Shown: positions 8,620-19,509 of the stretch, piece by piece | Position numbering within the stretch: the first letter of the stretch is position 1 | Layout of the letters: every line of letters begins with the position of its first letter | NCBI RefSeq assembly: GCF_015710575.1 | Contig: NZ_CP065373.1 | Coordinates: forward strand, 5,084,001 to 5,148,000 | Source of the DNA: Mycolicibacterium mengxianglii | GTDB taxonomy: Bacteria > Actinomycetota > Actinomycetes > Mycobacteriales > Mycobacteriaceae | Length of the DNA: 64,000 nt | Direction of reading: 5' to 3' | Notes under the pieces: model-generated | The model's input: the letters and a program-made list of their open reading frames with translations, nothing else | Database searches by the model: none | Told to the model about the DNA's origin: nothing | Translations under genes and position numbers: made by a program

Positions 8620-9771
8620 GTGAAGACCGCGCTCCGGGCGGGCATCCCGCCGTTCTACGTCATGGACGTCTGGCTGGCGGCCGCGCAACGGCAGCGCACC
8701 CACGGTGACCTGGTGAACCTGTCCGCCGGGCAACCGAGCGTCGGCGCGCCTGGGCCGGTACGCGCGGCCGCGGCGGCCGCTCTGGAGGGCGATCAACTCG
8801 GTTACACGGTGGCCCTCGGCGTCCCCGAACTGCGGCAGGCGATCGCCGGGTCCTACTCAGCTGCGCACGGCCTCGACGTCGACCCGGCCGACGTGGTGGT
8901 GACCACCGGTTCCTCCGGCGGTTTCCTGTTGACGTTCCTGGCGTGCTTCGACCCCGGCGACCGGGTGGCAGTGACCAGTCCCGGCTACCCCTGCTACCGA
9001 AACATCCTCGCGGCGCTGGGCTGCGAGGTCGTCGACATTGCGTGCGGCCCCGAAACCCGGTTCCAGCCCACCGCAGAGATGCTTGCCGCCATCGAACCGC
9101 CACTGGACGGGGTGATCGTGGCGAGCCCGGCGAACCCGACCGGAACCGTCATCCCGCCGGAGGAACTGGCGGCCATCGCGTCGTGGTGCGCCGACAGCGG
9201 CACCCGACTGATCAGCGACGAGGTGTACCACGGCCTGGTGTATCCCGGTGCACCGCAGACCAGTTGCGCGTGGGCGACATCGCGGGATGCGGTGGTGGTC
9301 AACAGTTTCTCCAAGTACTTCGCGATGACCGGGTGGCGGCTCGGCTGGCTGTTGGTGCCGCAGTCTCTGCAGCGGGCGGTGGACCGTCTCACCGGCAACT
9401 TCACCATCTGTCCCCCGGCGCTGTCGCAACGGGCGGCGGTGGGTGCGTTCACCCCGGAGGCGATCGCGGAGTCCGACGGCCACCTGCACCACTACGGCAC
9501 CAACCGGGAACGGCTGCTCACCGGGTTGCGGCAGATCGGGATCACCCGACTGGCCCCCACCGACGGCGCTTTCTACGTATACGCCGACGTATCCCACCTG
9601 ACCGACGATTCTCTGCTGTTCTGCGAGAAACTGCTGGCCGATACGGGGGTGGCGATCGCGCCCGGCATCGACTTCGACACCGCCCGCGGCGACTCGTTCG
9701 TCCGATTGTCCTTCGCCGGGCCCACGGCCGACATCGATGAGGCGGTCGCCCGTATCGGAGCGTGGATTTAG
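8620..9771 (+). CDS. aspB: PLP-dependent aminotransferase, AspB-like
   Basis: A 383-residue class I/II (fold type I) aminotransferase. The PLP lysine is in NSFSKYFAMTGWRLGW, with the NPTGT and SDEVYHG motifs before it. It begins 9 bases after fadE33 and occupies the place of Rv3565 (annotated aspB), so it may be co-transcribed with the steroid genes. A steroid role is not established. The donor and acceptor cannot be told from sequence. Its TAG stop overlaps the TAA of the convergent SDR gene. Confidence 0.82.
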   Translation: MKTALRAGIPPFYVMDVWLAAAQRQRTHGDLVNLSAGQPSVGAPGPVRAAAAAALEGDQLGYTVALGVPELRQAIAGSYSAAHGLDVDPADVVVTTGSSGGFLLTFLACFDPGDRVAVTSPGYPCYRNILAALGCEVVDIACGPETRFQPTAEMLAAIEPPLDGVIVASPANPTGTVIPPEELAAIASWCADSGTRLISDEVYHGLVYPGAPQTSCAWATSRDAVVVNSFSKYFAMTGWRLGWLLVPQSLQRAVDRLTGNFTICPPALSQRAAVGAFTPEAIAESDGHLHHYGTNRERLLTGLRQIGITRLAPTDGAFYVYADVSHLTDDSLLFCEKLLADTGVAIAPGIDFDTARGDSFVRLSFAGPTADIDEAVARIGAWI

Positions 9772-10526
9772 CGGGCGCTCCAGCCGCCGTCCATCGTGTA
9801 CGACGCGCCGGTGACCATTCCCGCTGCCGGTGAGGCCAGCCAACCGACCAGAGCTGCAACCTCTTCGGGCTCCACGAGGCGTTTGATCGCACTCTCGGTG
9901 AGCAGAATTTTCGACAGCACCTCCTGCTCGTCGATGCCGTGGGTGCGGGCCTGATCGGCGATCTGCCTGGTCACCAGCGGAGTCCGCACATAGCCGGGGT
10001 TGACGCAGTTGCTGGTGACACCGCGTGGACCACCCTCCAGCGCCGTCACCTTCGACAGGCCTTCGAGGCCGTGTTTGGCGGTCACATAGGCGACCTTGTA
10101 CTCGGAGGCGCGCAGCCCGTGCACAGAGGAGATGTTGACGATACGGCCGAAGCCGGCCTCGTACATGTGCGGTAACACGGCCCGCACCAACAGAAACGGA
10201 GCCTCGACCATAAGGGCGAGCAGCGTCCGGAACTTCTCGGGCTCGAAATCCTCGATCGGGTTGATGCTTTGCACGCCGGCGTTGTTGACCAGGATGTCGA
10301 CGTCCAGGCGCAGATCCTCGAGCGCCCGGACATCCAAAAGGTCTACCGCCCAAGCTAACCCGCGGATCTCTTCGGCTACCTCCTTGGCGGCCGCCTCGTC
10401 GACGTCGGCGACGGTGACCTTGGCTCCGCGAGCCGCGAGCTCGCGCGCGCAGGCCGCACCGATACCGCTGCCACCGCCGGTGATCAGCGCGGCCTTGCCG
10501 GCGAGTTCACTCAGGCGTTCGCTCAT
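9768..10526 (-). CDS. SDR, probable 3-hydroxybutyrate dehydrogenase
   Basis: A 252-residue SDR with TGGGSGIG, NNAG, SSVHG and YVTAK. The C-terminal half (NCVNPGYVRTPLV, a helix containing ILLTESAIKRLVEPEE, and SYTMDGGWSAR) closely resembles 3-hydroxybutyrate dehydrogenases, which oxidise 3-hydroxybutyrate to acetoacetate with NAD. The ATG at 10526 overlaps the transporter stop (ATGA), so transporter and enzyme form one operon. This pair is not part of the M. tuberculosis arrangement. Some other short hydroxyacid is possible as substrate. Confidence 0.8.
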   Translation of the reverse strand: MSERLSELAGKAALITGGGSGIGAACARELAARGAKVTVADVDEAAAKEVAEEIRGLAWAVDLLDVRALEDLRLDVDILVNNAGVQSINPIEDFEPEKFRTLLALMVEAPFLLVRAVLPHMYEAGFGRIVNISSVHGLRASEYKVAYVTAKHGLEGLSKVTALEGGPRGVTSNCVNPGYVRTPLVTRQIADQARTHGIDEQEVLSKILLTESAIKRLVEPEEVAALVGWLASPAAGMVTGASYTMDGGWSAR

Positions 10527-11890
10527 GCAAACGCCTTCGGCCCGCCTCGGGCGATGTCCTCGGCGTCGGCGATGTCCAGGGACTTCAGGTCGAGGCCCTT
10601 GGTCTCCCGGGCGAATATCACCGCCACCAGGGTCACCAGGCAGGCGATCGCCAGGTAGATCGCGATGGGCACCGACGAGCCGTAGATATCAAGCAGCTTC
10701 ACCGCGATCAGCGGCGCCAGCGAGCCGGCCACGATAGAGGTCACCTGATAACCAAGGGACACACCGGAATAGCGCATCCGCGTCGGGAACATCTCAGCCA
10801 TGATCGCCGGCTGCGGCGCGTACATCAGCGCGTGGATCATCAGACCGATGGTGACCGCCGCCGTGACCACCACGTAGTTGCCGCTGTTCATCATCGGAAA
10901 GGCGAAGAAACCCCAGGTGGCCCCCAGCACAGCGCCGACGAACGAGACGGGGCGCCGGCCGTAGGTGTCCGACAGGCGCCCGACCAGCGGGACCACAGCG
11001 AAGTGCACCGCATGCGCGACCAGCAGATACCACAGGATCGAGCTGGTATCCGCACCCACCTGGACCTTCAGGTAGGTGATCGAGAACGTCACCACCAGGT
11101 AGTACATGATGTTCTCGCCGAAGCGCAGCCCCATCGCGGTGAACACCCCGCGCGGGTAGCGTTTGATCACCTCGACGACGCTGAACGAGGTCGCCTTGAC
11201 CTTCTCGGCTTCCTGCTGTGCCGCAACGAAAATGGGGGCGTCGGTCACCTTCGTGCGGATGTAGTAGCCGATCACCACCACCACCGCCGACAGCCAGAAC
11301 GCGACTCGCCAACCCCAGGACAGGAATGAGGCTTCGCTCAGGGTCCCGGTCAGCACGAGCAGCACCACGGTGGCCAGCAGGTTGCCCGCCGGCACACCGG
11401 CCTGCGGCCAGCTCGCCCAGAAGCCCCGTTCCTTGATCGGGCTGTGCTCGGCCACCAGCAGCACCGCGCCACCCCACTCGCCGCCGACCGCAAAGCCCTG
11501 AATGAACCGCAGCAGGACGAGCAGCCCTGGTGCCCAGTAACCGATCTGGGCGAAGGTCGGCAGGCAGCCCATCAGGAACGTCGCGGCACCGACCAGCAGC
11601 AGGCTGAGTTGCAGCAGCTTCTTACGGCCGAACTTGTCGCCGAAATGCCCGAACACGATCCCGCCCAGTGGCCTCGCGATGAAGCCGACCGCATAGGTGG
11701 CGAACGCCAAGAAGATCGCGTTGAGCTCACTGGTGGTCGCGGAGAAGAAGACCTTGCTGAACACCAGCGTCGCCGCAGTGCCGTAGAGGAAGAACTCGTA
11801 CCACTCCACGACGGTGCCGGCCATCGAGGCGGCCACCACCCTGCGCAGATTGGTCGCTATCGGCTGGGCCGTCCGTTCTGGCTGGCTCAT
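10523..11890 (-). CDS. MFS transporter, metabolite:H+ symporter type
   Basis: A 455-residue, roughly 12-helix membrane protein. The N-terminal MAGTVVEWYEFFLYGTAATLVF is typical of the metabolite:H+ symporter (MHS) branch, and GHFGDKFGRKK and GRLSDTYGRR are the MFS loop motifs. MHS members import organic acids, betaine or proline. Operon linkage to the hydroxybutyrate-dehydrogenase-like SDR suggests a hydroxyacid or ketone-body substrate (inference). The ATG at 11890 was chosen over an upstream extension of 33 residues with no family similarity. It is divergent from the LysR gene. Confidence 0.85.
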   Translation of the reverse strand: MSQPERTAQPIATNLRRVVAASMAGTVVEWYEFFLYGTAATLVFSKVFFSATTSELNAIFLAFATYAVGFIARPLGGIVFGHFGDKFGRKKLLQLSLLLVGAATFLMGCLPTFAQIGYWAPGLLVLLRFIQGFAVGGEWGGAVLLVAEHSPIKERGFWASWPQAGVPAGNLLATVVLLVLTGTLSEASFLSWGWRVAFWLSAVVVVIGYYIRTKVTDAPIFVAAQQEAEKVKATSFSVVEVIKRYPRGVFTAMGLRFGENIMYYLVVTFSITYLKVQVGADTSSILWYLLVAHAVHFAVVPLVGRLSDTYGRRPVSFVGAVLGATWGFFAFPMMNSGNYVVVTAAVTIGLMIHALMYAPQPAIMAEMFPTRMRYSGVSLGYQVTSIVAGSLAPLIAVKLLDIYGSSVPIAIYLAIACLVTLVAVIFARETKGLDLKSLDIADAEDIARGGPKAFA

Positions 11891-11990
11891 GACACTCCTC
11901 GCCCTCAAGTCAGTGTGACGCGCACCACATGTCATGTTGAGTATCGGTGCAGGTTCCCGTCCCTCGCAATGGGCAAAGACGCAGCACATG

Positions 11991-12006
11991 TCTGCAAAAA
12001 TGCAGA
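11991..12006. promoter_or_regulatory. Inverted repeat in the LysR-MFS intergenic region
   Basis: TCTGCA-AAAA-TGCAGA is a perfect 6-bp palindrome with a 4-base A spacer. It ends one base before the LysR start codon and sits in the 117-bp divergent intergenic region. LysR proteins usually bind a T-N11-A inverted repeat near their own promoter, so this is a candidate site. Its closeness to the start would suit autorepression. No binding data. Confidence 0.45.
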
Positions 12007-12007
12007 T

Positions 12008-12925
12008 ATGCCAGCTGTCCAGCGGATCAGCGCCGACGATCTACTGGTGCTGCTCGCCGTCGGCCGCTCTGGCCGCTACATCACCGCCGCCGAGGAGCTC
12101 GGCCTCAACCACACCACCATCGCCCGCCGGATCGCGGCACTGGAACAGGCAATCGGCGGCCGCGTGCTGGCCCGGGTCTCCGGCAGCTGGGAGCTCACCG
12201 AGTTGGGCCGCGGCGCACTCTCGGCGGCCGAGGCGGTCGAGGCGGCACTGCGGTCATTGTCGGCACCCGACGGCGTGGAACCGCCGTTGGAGGGGGTGGT
12301 GCGGATGTCGGCGACCGACGGCTTCTGCGCCTACATCGCAGCTCCCGCCGCGGCCGCGGTGCAACGTCGACATCCCGCAGTCGCGGTGGAGATCGTGGCG
12401 GCCACCCGTCGGGTCACCCAACAGCGCACCGGCCTCGACATCGAAATCGTCGTCGGCCAACCGCAGGTGCACCGCGCCCGAGCCGTCCGGCTCGGTGACT
12501 ACTGTCTCGGCCTCTACGGCGCGGTGGACTACCTTGCCGACCGGGGCACACCGCGGTCACCAGACGACCTGGCCGACCACTGCCTGGTCTACTTCATCGA
12601 CTCGATGCTGCAGGTGGACGATTTGGACGTGGCGCGGACATTCGCACCCGCCATGCGGGACTCGATCTCGTCCACCAACGTCTTCGTCCACGTCGAGGCC
12701 ACCCGGGCCGGGGCCGGGCTCGGACTTCTCCCCTGCTTCATGGCAGACCGGCATCCCGACCTCACCCGGGTGCTGCCCGACACCGTGGCGATCCAACTGA
12801 GCTACTGGTTGGTGGGCCGGGCCGAGACGCTGCGTCGCCCCGAGGTGGCAGCGGTGGTCGAGTCGATCTGCGCCCGGGTCGAGGAACAGCGTGACGTCCT
12901 GCTGGGGGTGGCGGCACCGGGCTGA
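12008..12925 (+). CDS. LysR-family transcriptional regulator
   Basis: A 305-residue regulator. Residues 5-65 form the LysR helix-turn-helix (DDLLVLLAVGRSGRYITAAEEL, LNHTTIARRIAALE) and the remainder is a substrate-binding domain. The ATG at 12008 was chosen because it places the helix-turn-helix at the N-terminus; the open frame upstream is antisense to the transporter. Divergence from the transporter-dehydrogenase pair makes it their likely regulator (inference). Confidence 0.85.
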   Translation: MPAVQRISADDLLVLLAVGRSGRYITAAEELGLNHTTIARRIAALEQAIGGRVLARVSGSWELTELGRGALSAAEAVEAALRSLSAPDGVEPPLEGVVRMSATDGFCAYIAAPAAAAVQRRHPAVAVEIVAATRRVTQQRTGLDIEIVVGQPQVHRARAVRLGDYCLGLYGAVDYLADRGTPRSPDDLADHCLVYFIDSMLQVDDLDVARTFAPAMRDSISSTNVFVHVEATRAGAGLGLLPCFMADRHPDLTRVLPDTVAIQLSYWLVGRAETLRRPEVAAVVESICARVEEQRDVLLGVAAPG

Positions 12926-12969
12926 GCCAAACGGTTGCACCGGAGACCCTCTCCTGGTGCAGTCAGTAC

Positions 12970-13746
12970 ATGCCGCACTTCGACACCGAACACGGACGCG
13001 TCTACTACCGCCACTGGCCGGCTCCCGAGCCGCATGCCGCGGTGATCTTCCTCCACGGTTTCGGCGAGAACACCGCGCTCTATCACCGATATGCGTTTCG
13101 CCTCAACGCCGCAGGCATCGACGTGTGGGCTGTGGACCAGCTGGGTCACGGTCTGAGCCCGGGCGAACGGGGCAATTTCGGCACCGTTGCCGACAGCGCA
13201 GCACTGGCGGAGAGCCTCACGCAGCTCGCACTCCAGACCACCCCCGACATTCCGCTGGTGCTGCAGGGACATTCCTTCGGTGCTGCCGTCACGTTGTCGA
13301 TCCTGTTCGGGCACCCGGACAAGTATGTCGCCGCCGTCATCTCGGGTGCGCCGCTGGTCCCGATCCGGGACCTGCTGGACACCGACACCAACATGGAACT
13401 CGATCTGGCCGCGCTGTCGGCCGATCCGTTCTATCTCGATGCGCTGGAGAACGACCCGTTGGGTTTCGCCGATGCCGACGGTGCCGCGCTGGCCCGGGCA
13501 CTCGACACGATCTGGGACCGCCTCGGTGCCGAGCTACCGGAACTGGACGTGCCCACCCTGGCGGTACACGGCGCCGCGGATGCGATCGCCCCGGTGGGCG
13601 CGGTGCGCGCCTACGCCGAGCAGGTCGATGCACTGGAGTTGCTGGAAATCCCCGGCGGCCGGCACGACATCCTCAACGAGACCGTGCACCACGAGGTGGC
13701 CGCGGCGATCATCGAGTTCATCGGGGCCCGCACCGGTACTGCGTAG
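12970..13746 (+). CDS. Alpha/beta hydrolase, monoacylglycerol-lipase-like
   Basis: A 258-residue alpha/beta hydrolase. It has the HGFGENTALY oxyanion segment, the nucleophile elbow GHSFGAA (serine near residue 103), a late aspartate in VHGAADAIAP and a histidine in GGRHDILNE. The layout matches the serine aminopeptidase/monoacylglycerol lipase (Hydrolase_4) group. No signal peptide is seen, so it is probably cytosolic. It starts 44 bases after the LysR gene on the same strand. Substrate unknown. Confidence 0.78.
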   Translation: MPHFDTEHGRVYYRHWPAPEPHAAVIFLHGFGENTALYHRYAFRLNAAGIDVWAVDQLGHGLSPGERGNFGTVADSAALAESLTQLALQTTPDIPLVLQGHSFGAAVTLSILFGHPDKYVAAVISGAPLVPIRDLLDTDTNMELDLAALSADPFYLDALENDPLGFADADGAALARALDTIWDRLGAELPELDVPTLAVHGAADAIAPVGAVRAYAEQVDALELLEIPGGRHDILNETVHHEVAAAIIEFIGARTGTA

Positions 13747-13765
13747 CCCACGATAGGCTCGCCCG

Positions 13766-14005
13766 ATGCTGGTCCGGATTGCCGCTCTCACTGGAGGTCT
13801 CCTTCTGGCCGGCGGGCTGCTGGCCGCCCCGGCGCCTGCCGAACCCGGTATGCCGCCGTGTGAGCTGGCACTGAGTTTCCTCTGCGGGATGTTGCCCGCG
13901 ATGCCCCAACTCGACCACGACATCGACCTGACGACCGAACTGCCGCCCGCGGATGCACTGCCGGAAGCGCCGATGGCCGACCCGTGCGCGGCTGGGTGTC
14001 TCTGA
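13766..14005 (+). CDS. Small secreted protein, Rv3566A-like position
   Basis: A 79-residue protein with a clear signal peptide (MLVRIAALTGGLLLAGGLLA, then AAPAPA cleavage region). The mature part is short, acidic and proline-rich, with four cysteines (PCELALSFLCG and PCAAGC) that could form disulfides outside the cell. It starts 19 bases after the hydrolase. The place next to hsaB matches a small conserved gene in M. tuberculosis. Function unknown. Confidence 0.68.
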   Translation: MLVRIAALTGGLLLAGGLLAAPAPAEPGMPPCELALSFLCGMLPAMPQLDHDIDLTTELPPADALPEAPMADPCAAGCL

Positions 14006-14078
14006 TCCGCTACGCGAGCGGGCGCAGACTACGAGAAACCGGCGGCGCGTCGGGCGGGGACGCGCACGCTCGGCAGAA

Positions 14079-14642
14079 TTAGAGCCAGGTGTCGGGGGTG
14101 GTGGCGGTGATGAACGCCTCCAGGTCGTCGCGCCACTGCGCCGGCGAGTTCTTGTCCGGCTCGATGCCGGTGTACTCGCCGCGATAGAACAGCAACGGCC
14201 GCGGCTTGACCCTAGGCACCTCCGACAACGACTGCACCGCACCGAACACCACAAAGTGATCGCCACCGTCGTGCACCGATGCCACCGTGCACTCGATGTG
14301 GGCCAGTGAGCCGTCGATGATCGGCGATCCCAGCTTCGACGGGTGCCAGTCGATTCCGGCGAACTTGTCCGGCTCCTTGGAACCGAAGCGCGCCGACACC
14401 GGCTTCTGCTTCTCGGTGAGCATGTTGACGCAGAAGTGTCCGCTGGCCTCGATCGCCTTCCAGGACCGCGAGACCTTGGTGGGGCAGAACAACACCAGCG
14501 GTGGATCCAGCGACAGCGCCGCAAAGGACTGACAGGCGAAGCCCACGGGCACACCGTCATTCACCGTGGTGATGATGGTGATGCCGGTGCAGAACTGCCC
14601 GAGCACACTCCGGAACGTACGCGGGTCGATCGTGTCAGTCAC
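14079..14642 (-). CDS. hsaB: Flavin reductase HsaB of the 3-HSA hydroxylase
   Basis: A 187-residue flavin reductase-like domain protein with GQFCTGITIITT at the N-terminus and ACQSFAALSLDPPLVLF in the flavin-binding region. HsaB supplies reduced flavin to HsaA, which hydroxylates 3-HSA to the catechol 3,4-DHSA (established). The GTG at 14642 gives the length of the M. tuberculosis protein. The ATG 37 codons upstream lies inside hsaC. It is the last gene of hsaA-hsaD-hsaC-hsaB. The nat gene found beside it in M. tuberculosis is absent. Confidence 0.92.
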   Translation of the reverse strand: MTDTIDPRTFRSVLGQFCTGITIITTVNDGVPVGFACQSFAALSLDPPLVLFCPTKVSRSWKAIEASGHFCVNMLTEKQKPVSARFGSKEPDKFAGIDWHPSKLGSPIIDGSLAHIECTVASVHDGGDHFVVFGAVQSLSEVPRVKPRPLLFYRGEYTGIEPDKNSPAQWRDDLEAFITATTPDTWL

Positions 14643-14658
14643 GCTGCTCACCAGCTGT

Positions 14659-17656
<2,998 letters not shown>

Positions 17657-17706
17657 TGCATTTCCTCTCAAAGGGTGCGGGACCCGAAAAGATCTGAGTT
17701 CAAGAC

Positions 17707-17720
17707 TAGAACACGTTACG
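17707..17720. promoter_or_regulatory. KstR-like operator for hsaA
   Basis: TAGAACACGTTACG matches the KstR motif TnnAACnnGTTnnA at all defined positions but the last. It is 51 bases upstream of the hsaA GTG and on the hsaA side of the divergent hsaA-kshB region. Confidence 0.75.
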
Positions 17721-17774
17721 ATTTGTGTCGAGAAGCGCGTACGTGCAGCTGCTGGACCTGCGACGGGCCATTTC

Positions 17775-17788
17775 TGTAACCTGTTCTA
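17775..17788. promoter_or_regulatory. KstR operator for kshB
   Basis: TGTAACCTGTTCTA matches the KstR motif TnnAACnnGTTnnA at every defined position. It ends 44 bases upstream of the kshB start. With the weaker box at 17707-17720, each divergent gene has its own site. Confidence 0.85.
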
Positions 17789-17832
17789 ATTGTGGCGCCG
17801 CGCCGGCGCCGCTGAAAGTGAGGAACACGGTT

Positions 17833-18903
17833 GTGACGGACGAGCCACTCGGCAGTCACGTGCTGGAACTCGAGATCGCCGATGTCATCGTCGAGACCGA
17901 TGATGCGCGGTCGCTGGTGTTCAAAGTGCCCGACGGCCCCGGTGACCCGGTGATCGCGCCCGAAAAACTGCGGTACGCGCCGGGCCAGTTCCTGACGGTG
18001 CGCGTGCCCAGCGACCGCACGGGGTCGGTGGCTCGCTGCTATTCGCTGTGCAGTTCACCGCACACCGACGACGCACTCACCGTCACGATCAAGCGCACCG
18101 TCGGCGGCTACGCCTCCAACTGGTTGTGCGAACACGCCCACCCCGGCATGAAACTGCACGTGCTCGCCCCGTCGGGCACCTTCGTGCCGAAGTCACTCGA
18201 CGGCGACTTCCTACTGATCGCGGCCGGCAGCGGAATCACCCCGATGATGGCCATCTGCAAGTCCGTACTGGCGGCGGGCAGCGGCCAGGTCACTCTCGTC
18301 TACGCCAACCGCGACGAGAAGTCCGTCATCTTCGCCGAGGGGCTGCGTGACCTGACCGCAAAATATCCCGACCGGCTGTCGGTGGTGCACTGGCTGGAAT
18401 CGGTGCAGGGGTTGCCGACGGCGGCCGCACTGGCGCGCCTGGCTGCGGCGCACACCTCCCGACAGACCTTCATCTGCGGGCCCGCCCCCTTCATGGCCGC
18501 CGCCAAGGATGCAATGCAGTTACTGCAGTTGCCGGAAGAACAGGTGCACATCGAGGTGTTCCGGTCCCTCGACACCGATCCATTCGCGGCGGTCAAGCTC
18601 GAGGAGGCAGCCGACGACGACCAGCCACCGGCCACCGCTGTCGTGACCCTGGACGGCACCACCCACGAACTGAGCTGGCCACGCAACGCCAAGCTGCTCG
18701 ACGTGCTGCTCGACAAGGGCCTCGACGCGCCGTTCTCCTGCCGGGAGGGACACTGCGGCGCCTGCGCGGTACTCAAGCGTAGTGGCGAGGTCACCATGGA
18801 GATCAACGATGTGCTGGAACCCTCGGATCTCGAGGAAGGTCTGATCCTGGGTTGCCAGGCGCTACCTGCCACGGATTCCGTCGAAGTGACCTACGACGAA
18901 TAA
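17833..18903 (+). CDS. kshB: 3-ketosteroid 9-alpha-hydroxylase reductase KshB
   Basis: A 356-residue plant-type ferredoxin reductase. It has the FAD-binding RCYSLCSSP motif, the NAD-binding GSGITPMM and CGPAPFM, and a C-terminal [2Fe-2S] ferredoxin domain with CREGHCGAC and a later cysteine in LGCQA. KshB passes electrons from NADH to the Rieske oxygenase KshA, which is not in this window (established). The GTG at 17833 has GTGAGGA 8 bases upstream. Longer readings would swallow both KstR boxes. Corresponds to Rv3571. Confidence 0.93.
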   Translation: MTDEPLGSHVLELEIADVIVETDDARSLVFKVPDGPGDPVIAPEKLRYAPGQFLTVRVPSDRTGSVARCYSLCSSPHTDDALTVTIKRTVGGYASNWLCEHAHPGMKLHVLAPSGTFVPKSLDGDFLLIAAGSGITPMMAICKSVLAAGSGQVTLVYANRDEKSVIFAEGLRDLTAKYPDRLSVVHWLESVQGLPTAAALARLAAAHTSRQTFICGPAPFMAAAKDAMQLLQLPEEQVHIEVFRSLDTDPFAAVKLEEAADDDQPPATAVVTLDGTTHELSWPRNAKLLDVLLDKGLDAPFSCREGHCGACAVLKRSGEVTMEINDVLEPSDLEEGLILGCQALPATDSVEVTYDE

Positions 18904-18918
18904 CGACGGGATACTTTC

Positions 18919-19509
18919 GTGCAGATGAAGCGGCTCACAGCAATTTCGGTGATGGTCCTGACGGCGCTGCTGACCGCGGCGCTGGCGCAACCGGCCTCGG
19001 CAGCAGCGGCGGCGGATTCCGGCTTCTCGTCGTTCCCCGTCGATCCGGTGACGCAGCTGGAGATGCACGTCAACGCCAACTGTGTGGCCGCCGACACCCG
19101 GTGCTACTTCGACACGCAGGCCAATCTGATGACCCCGACCGGCGCCACCGGTTTCCCGGGCGAATTCTGGGCCCGGCAGACCATCACTCTGCGCAGTAAC
19201 GACCGCAACGTCTGGCAGGAGGCCGAGTACAGTGCGCCCGCCGGCATGCCGCGGGAGACCAAGGGCGCCAACCACGACGACGTGCTCTCGCGCATGCTGA
19301 AGAACCCGAGCGGCGTCGAGATCTCGGTGACCTACTTCGGCGGCGGTCCGCTCGAACGGTTCCGCGTCGACGGCAGCTCGGTGCCCACCGACTGGAAGAC
19401 GGGCCGGCCCAACACTGCCGCCAGTTTCATCGTCTGCTCCCAGATCCAGGTGGTCTACGCCGGGCACAACCTCACCACGCGGGGAGCCTGCGGCCAGACG
19501 AGCTTCTGA
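18919..19509 (+). CDS. Secreted protein of unknown function, Rv3572-like
   Basis: A 196-residue protein with a signal peptide (MKRLTAISVMVLTALLTAAL, cleavage likely near QPASA). The mature part is rich in small and polar residues and has four cysteines (NCVAADTRC, VCSQ, ACGQ), consistent with an extracytoplasmic protein. It may start at the GTG 18919 or the ATG 18925. It follows kshB by 15 bases and ends flush against the convergent fadE34 stop. Place matches Rv3572. Function unknown; co-transcription with kshB suggests steroid-linked expression (inference). Confidence 0.75.
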   Translation: MQMKRLTAISVMVLTALLTAALAQPASAAAAADSGFSSFPVDPVTQLEMHVNANCVAADTRCYFDTQANLMTPTGATGFPGEFWARQTITLRSNDRNVWQEAEYSAPAGMPRETKGANHDDVLSRMLKNPSGVEISVTYFGGGPLERFRVDGSSVPTDWKTGRPNTAASFIVCSQIQVVYAGHNLTTRGACGQTSF

